Source of the DNA: CAIYTF01 sp963664845
Lineage (GTDB): Bacteria; Bacteroidota; Ignavibacteria; Ignavibacteriales; Ignavibacteriaceae
Length of the DNA: 64,000 bases
Direction: 5' to 3'
Assembly (NCBI GenBank): GCA_963664845.1
Contig: OY761615.1
Span: 1,736,001 to 1,800,000 of the forward strand
Shown here: in pieces, positions 61,392-64,000 of the stretch
How the letters are laid out: each line of letters opens with the position of its first letter
Position numbering within the stretch: position 1 is the first letter of the stretch
Made by a program: the position numbers and the translations under genes
Notes under the pieces: model-generated
Databases searched by the model: none
What the model saw: the letters and a program-made list of their open reading frames with translations, nothing else
Told to the model about the DNA's origin: nothing

Positions 61392-62311
61392 CCAATTTCC
61401 ACGCTCCCGTTTTGGCGGAGGAAATCCGCACCTTTATTATTAAAAACAAGTCAGGGCTTTATTTTGACGGCACACTGGGTTTCGGAGGGCATGCTAAGCT
61501 TTTACTCCGGGAGCTCAATGAAAATGCTGTCTATGCGGCTACCGATGTAGATGATCAGGCTTTCAGCTACTGCCAGGAGCAGTTCAAAGCCGACAGCAGA
61601 GTCCGCATGTACAAATATAATTTTACAAAGATCGATTCAGTCGCGAAGATTGAATCGCTTGGCGGTTTTGACGGTATCATTGCTGATTTGGGAGTCTCTT
61701 CGTTTCAACTGGACAAACCAACGGCAGGTTTTTCTTACAGGTTTGATGCACCGCTCGATATGCGGATGGAAAAATCGTTACCAAGAACCGCAGCAGACAT
61801 TTTAAACGACTCCTCCGAAGAGGAGTTGGCTGACATTTTCTTCACCTTTGGTGAAGAACGCGCATCACGGAAAATTTCCCGCATGATAGTTGAAAAGCGG
61901 CTGAAAGGGAAATTCACAACTGCCGAGGACCTCATGGGAATATTGCGGCAGGTGGCACCGGTGCCTTATGTAAACAAAACAGCAACCAGAGTATTCCAGG
62001 CCTTGCGCATCGTGGTGAACGATGAACTGGAAAACCTGAAGATATTTTTGGAGAAAGCGGTCGATCTGCTCTTGCCGGGCGGACGCATTGCCGTTATCTC
62101 CTTTCATTCGTTGGAAGACAGAATTGTTAAGGAAGCATTTAAGTTTGAAGAAAAAGCCTGTGTCTGCCCACCGGGGCTGCCTATTTGCATATGCGATAAG
62201 GAACAACGCTTGAAAGTGCTTACCAGAAAACCGGTAACTGCATCGGACGAAGAGTTGAAACGGAACAAAAGAGCGCGAAGTGCAAAACTGCGCGTGGCGG
62301 AGCGTATATGA
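61379..62311 (+). CDS. rsmH: 16S rRNA m4C1402 methyltransferase RsmH (MraW)
   Basis: The 310-residue protein has the RsmH signature: 'HAPVLAEEI', 'GTLGFGGHAKLLL', 'DLGVSSFQLDKPTAGFSYRF', 'PLDMRME' and 'VISFHSLEDRIVKEAFK'. Near the C-terminus 'CVCPPGLPICICDKEQRLKV' holds the typical extra cysteines. It methylates cytosine 1402 in 16S rRNA. It overlaps mraZ (13 bp) and ftsL (4 bp), the standard dcw order. Confidence 0.95.
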   Translation: MDLLTNFHAPVLAEEIRTFIIKNKSGLYFDGTLGFGGHAKLLLRELNENAVYAATDVDDQAFSYCQEQFKADSRVRMYKYNFTKIDSVAKIESLGGFDGIIADLGVSSFQLDKPTAGFSYRFDAPLDMRMEKSLPRTAADILNDSSEEELADIFFTFGEERASRKISRMIVEKRLKGKFTTAEDLMGILRQVAPVPYVNKTATRVFQALRIVVNDELENLKIFLEKAVDLLLPGGRIAVISFHSLEDRIVKEAFKFEEKACVCPPGLPICICDKEQRLKVLTRKPVTASDEELKRNKRARSAKLRVAERI

Positions 62312-62634
62312 AAGCCAAACCAAAAGCCGGTAAAGCACTCATAGCGGTCTCCGCCCTTTCGGTGTTTCTGTTTTTGCTCGCGTATATCGGCATCAAGCTC
62401 AACATCGAAGGATTGCGTACCGAGCAGATACACAAAAAAGAGCTCTTAAAAAAGTTGAATGACGACCACAGAGATTACGCGGCAAAAATTCAGCCGCTTG
62501 AGGAAGAGAAAAGAATTGATTCACTTGCAGCGCAACACCTGCATTTAATGAAGGGCCAAAACCAGATTGCGAAAGTCACTGTTTCGCGTGCACGTATTGA
62601 TGAAGTTGCTCAACCTGCCGGAGAACGGCATTGA
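62308..62634 (+). CDS. ftsL: FtsL-like cell division protein
   Basis: The 108-residue protein has a short basic N-terminus, one membrane helix ('LIAVSALSVFLFLLAYIGIK') and a coiled-coil stretch ('LRTEQIHKKELLKKLNDDH' and 'KIQPLEEEKRIDSLAAQHLH'), as in FtsL. 'RIDSLAAQHLHLMKGQNQ' resembles the conserved end. FtsL bridges FtsB, FtsQ and FtsI in the divisome. The assignment rests mainly on topology and position between rsmH and ftsI. Confidence 0.85.
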   Translation: MKAKPKAGKALIAVSALSVFLFLLAYIGIKLNIEGLRTEQIHKKELLKKLNDDHRDYAAKIQPLEEEKRIDSLAAQHLHLMKGQNQIAKVTVSRARIDEVAQPAGERH

Positions 62635-64000
62635 GTAACGACAGGCTGCTGATCCTGGCAGGGCTGGCAATTGTTGTTTCCCTCTTGTTGGCGGGCAGGC
62701 TTTACTATATCCAGATCGTCGAGCATGATGAACTCCTCTATCAGGCAAAACGGCAGCAAATTGGCAGCGAACCCATTCTTTCAGACCGTGGTGTTATTTT
62801 CGACCGCAACATGACCGTTCTTGCCTACTCCAAACCTTTCACCGCATTCTATGTTTCAGTGAAGCTGGCCCAGAGATTCAAAACCGAAGAGAAGATCGCC
62901 AAAGCATTTTCCAAAGTCACCGGCAAGAAAATTGAATTTTACAGGAACCTTATGGCCTCCGGCGATGGACGCGTACTTCTGGAGAAAACCACCAGCGACA
63001 CGGCAATGCTGTTGAAAGCAATCAAATTTGACGGACTTTCAAGCGAAGAAGAGCCGCTGAGGATTTATCCTTTCAATTCATTGGCTGCACATGCAATTGG
63101 CTATGCAGATAAAAAAACATTTCATGGCGTTGACGGCGTCGAAAGAGAATGTGACAGTGTGCTGGCAGGCATCAGCGGCAAACGCGTCATCCTTCGCGAT
63201 CCTCTCGGCAACATGATCTCCTCAATTGAAGATCAGACCGTTCAGGCGCGCCCGGGTTGCAATGTGGTTCTCACCATCGACAAGAACATACAGGAATCGC
63301 TTGAAGAGGAACTGGGAAAAGCATTGAACGAGTTTGACGGCAGATATGCATCAGGCATCGTGATGAATCCGCAGACCGGCGAAATACTGGCAATAGCCAA
63401 CGTTAAAAGCTATAACCCTAATTCCTATGGCGCAGTGACAGACTTTGAAAGAAGAAACCACGCGATTGCTGATATGTATGAGCCGGGTTCTACCTTCAAG
63501 GCAATTTCACTTTCTGCATTGCTGGAAAAAAACCTTGTTCATGAAGGTGATGAAGTGAACGTCGAAGGCGGCACTTACAAGATATCCGATATTGTTATTC
63601 ACGATGCGCACACGGCAAAGACCTATTCGGTTGAAGATGTATTCGCCCACTCAAGCAACATCGGCATGGCCAAGCTTGGGTTGAAGATTGACCGGGAGGA
63701 AATGTACAGGCACATACGTGCACTGGGATTCGGAAACGAAACACAGGTGGAACTGCCGGCGGAAGCACGTGGCTCACTTGCAAAGCCCAGTGAATGGGAT
63801 CTGGCCAAACGGTTGACCGTAGCCTATGGCTATGGTGTTTCGGTAACTCCCCTTCAGATGATCACAGCATATTGCGCACTGGTTAACGGCGGCATACTGA
63901 ATCAGGCACACATTGTCAAAAAAATTGTCACTCCGTCCGGTGAAGTTGTCAAAGAAAACCAGACAATACCAATCAGGCGCGTTGTTTCGGAACAGACATC
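62631..64000 (+). CDS. ftsI: Peptidoglycan transpeptidase FtsI (penicillin-binding protein), partial
   Basis: The frame begins with TTG at 62631, overlapping the ftsL stop (TTGA), with GGAG seven bases before it, and runs off the window. A membrane helix ('LILAGLAIVVSLLLAGRLYY') is followed by the PBP dimer domain ('SEPILSDRGVIFDRNMTVL'), then the transpeptidase domain with active-site 'EPGSTFKAI' (SxxK) and 'FAHSSNIGMAK' (SxN). The KTG motif should lie beyond the edge. It makes septal peptidoglycan crosslinks and is a beta-lactam target. About 456 codons are visible. Confidence 0.93.
   Translation, partial: MSNDRLLILAGLAIVVSLLLAGRLYYIQIVEHDELLYQAKRQQIGSEPILSDRGVIFDRNMTVLAYSKPFTAFYVSVKLAQRFKTEEKIAKAFSKVTGKKIEFYRNLMASGDGRVLLEKTTSDTAMLLKAIKFDGLSSEEEPLRIYPFNSLAAHAIGYADKKTFHGVDGVERECDSVLAGISGKRVILRDPLGNMISSIEDQTVQARPGCNVVLTIDKNIQESLEEELGKALNEFDGRYASGIVMNPQTGEILAIANVKSYNPNSYGAVTDFERRNHAIADMYEPGSTFKAISLSALLEKNLVHEGDEVNVEGGTYKISDIVIHDAHTAKTYSVEDVFAHSSNIGMAKLGLKIDREEMYRHIRALGFGNETQVELPAEARGSLAKPSEWDLAKRLTVAYGYGVSVTPLQMITAYCALVNGGILNQAHIVKKIVTPSGEVVKENQTIPIRRVVSEQT

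Overview
The window looks like a chromosome segment of a FCB-group bacterium, most likely Ignavibacteriota or a close relative (inference). The pointers are C-terminal 'NYPNPFNPST' type IX secretion sorting domains, large TonB-dependent receptors with carboxypeptidase-like N-terminal domains, an AT-leaning genome, and a PVM-like (fucose/rhamnose) bacterial microcompartment.

Region 1 (1-12.0 kb, minus strand): one tightly packed operon reading DeoR regulator, PduL, pentameric shell protein, a small unknown protein, two hexameric shell proteins, PduP-type aldehyde dehydrogenase, hexameric shell protein, three pentameric shell proteins, PduS-like flavin/Fe-S protein, PduT-like trimer, class II aldolase, an aberrant acetate kinase, rhamnulokinase, LutC and LutB (cut by the window edge). 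The predicted flow is rhamnulose-1-P (and probably fuculose-1-P) to DHAP plus L-lactaldehyde, then lactyl-CoA, lactyl-phosphate and lactate plus ATP, and finally pyruvate through Lut. No B12 diol dehydratase is present, so the PduS/PduT pair probably handles electrons rather than cobalamin.

Region 2 (13-20 kb): mainly housekeeping or redox genes: two SAM or hydrolase-type enzymes, a NifX-like protein with its usual DUF134 partner, TrmO, a thioesterase, a metallo-beta-lactamase-fold protein, DUF1847 and a sulfide:quinone-reductase-like flavoprotein. Region 3 (19.9-24.2 kb): a sigma-54 response regulator and sensor kinase. Sigma-54-like promoters and GTCGA-type upstream sites lie before the kinase operon, before a secreted Gly/Cys-rich protein, and 20 kb away before a second Gly-rich secreted protein (43.9 kb).

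Region 4 (24.3-33.4 kb): the pstSCAB phosphate transporter flanked by decaying genes: a TonB-receptor stub, a multiply frameshifted chemotaxis receptor, a TlpA-like thioredoxin broken inside its CxxC, and an AraC regulator with an eroded second helix-turn-helix. An ArsM-like methyltransferase is also here. Region 5 (33.8-42.3 kb): a likely copper-handling cluster (SafE-like membrane protein, OprC-like TonB receptor with a CxxxM motif, His/Met-rich lipoprotein, Cys-rich membrane protein), followed by a methyltransferase, a DUF6132 mini-protein and an ECF sigma/anti-sigma pair.

Region 6 (42.6-46.2 kb): beta-barrel protein, Gly-rich protein, then a repeat-rich zone with an IS3-type transposase remnant, a 26-bp duplication of the tRNA-Val 3' end, and tRNA-Val(CAC). 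Region 7 (46.6-54.8 kb): two secreted proteins sharing an N-terminal domain and ending in sorting domains, a beta-helix-like secreted protein and a large TonB receptor. Region 8 (55-64 kb): an orphan hypothetical gene, an AbiE toxin-antitoxin pair with a perfect palindromic operator, an RsmB/F-type rRNA methyltransferase and the start of the dcw cluster (mraZ, rsmH, ftsL, ftsI cut by the edge).
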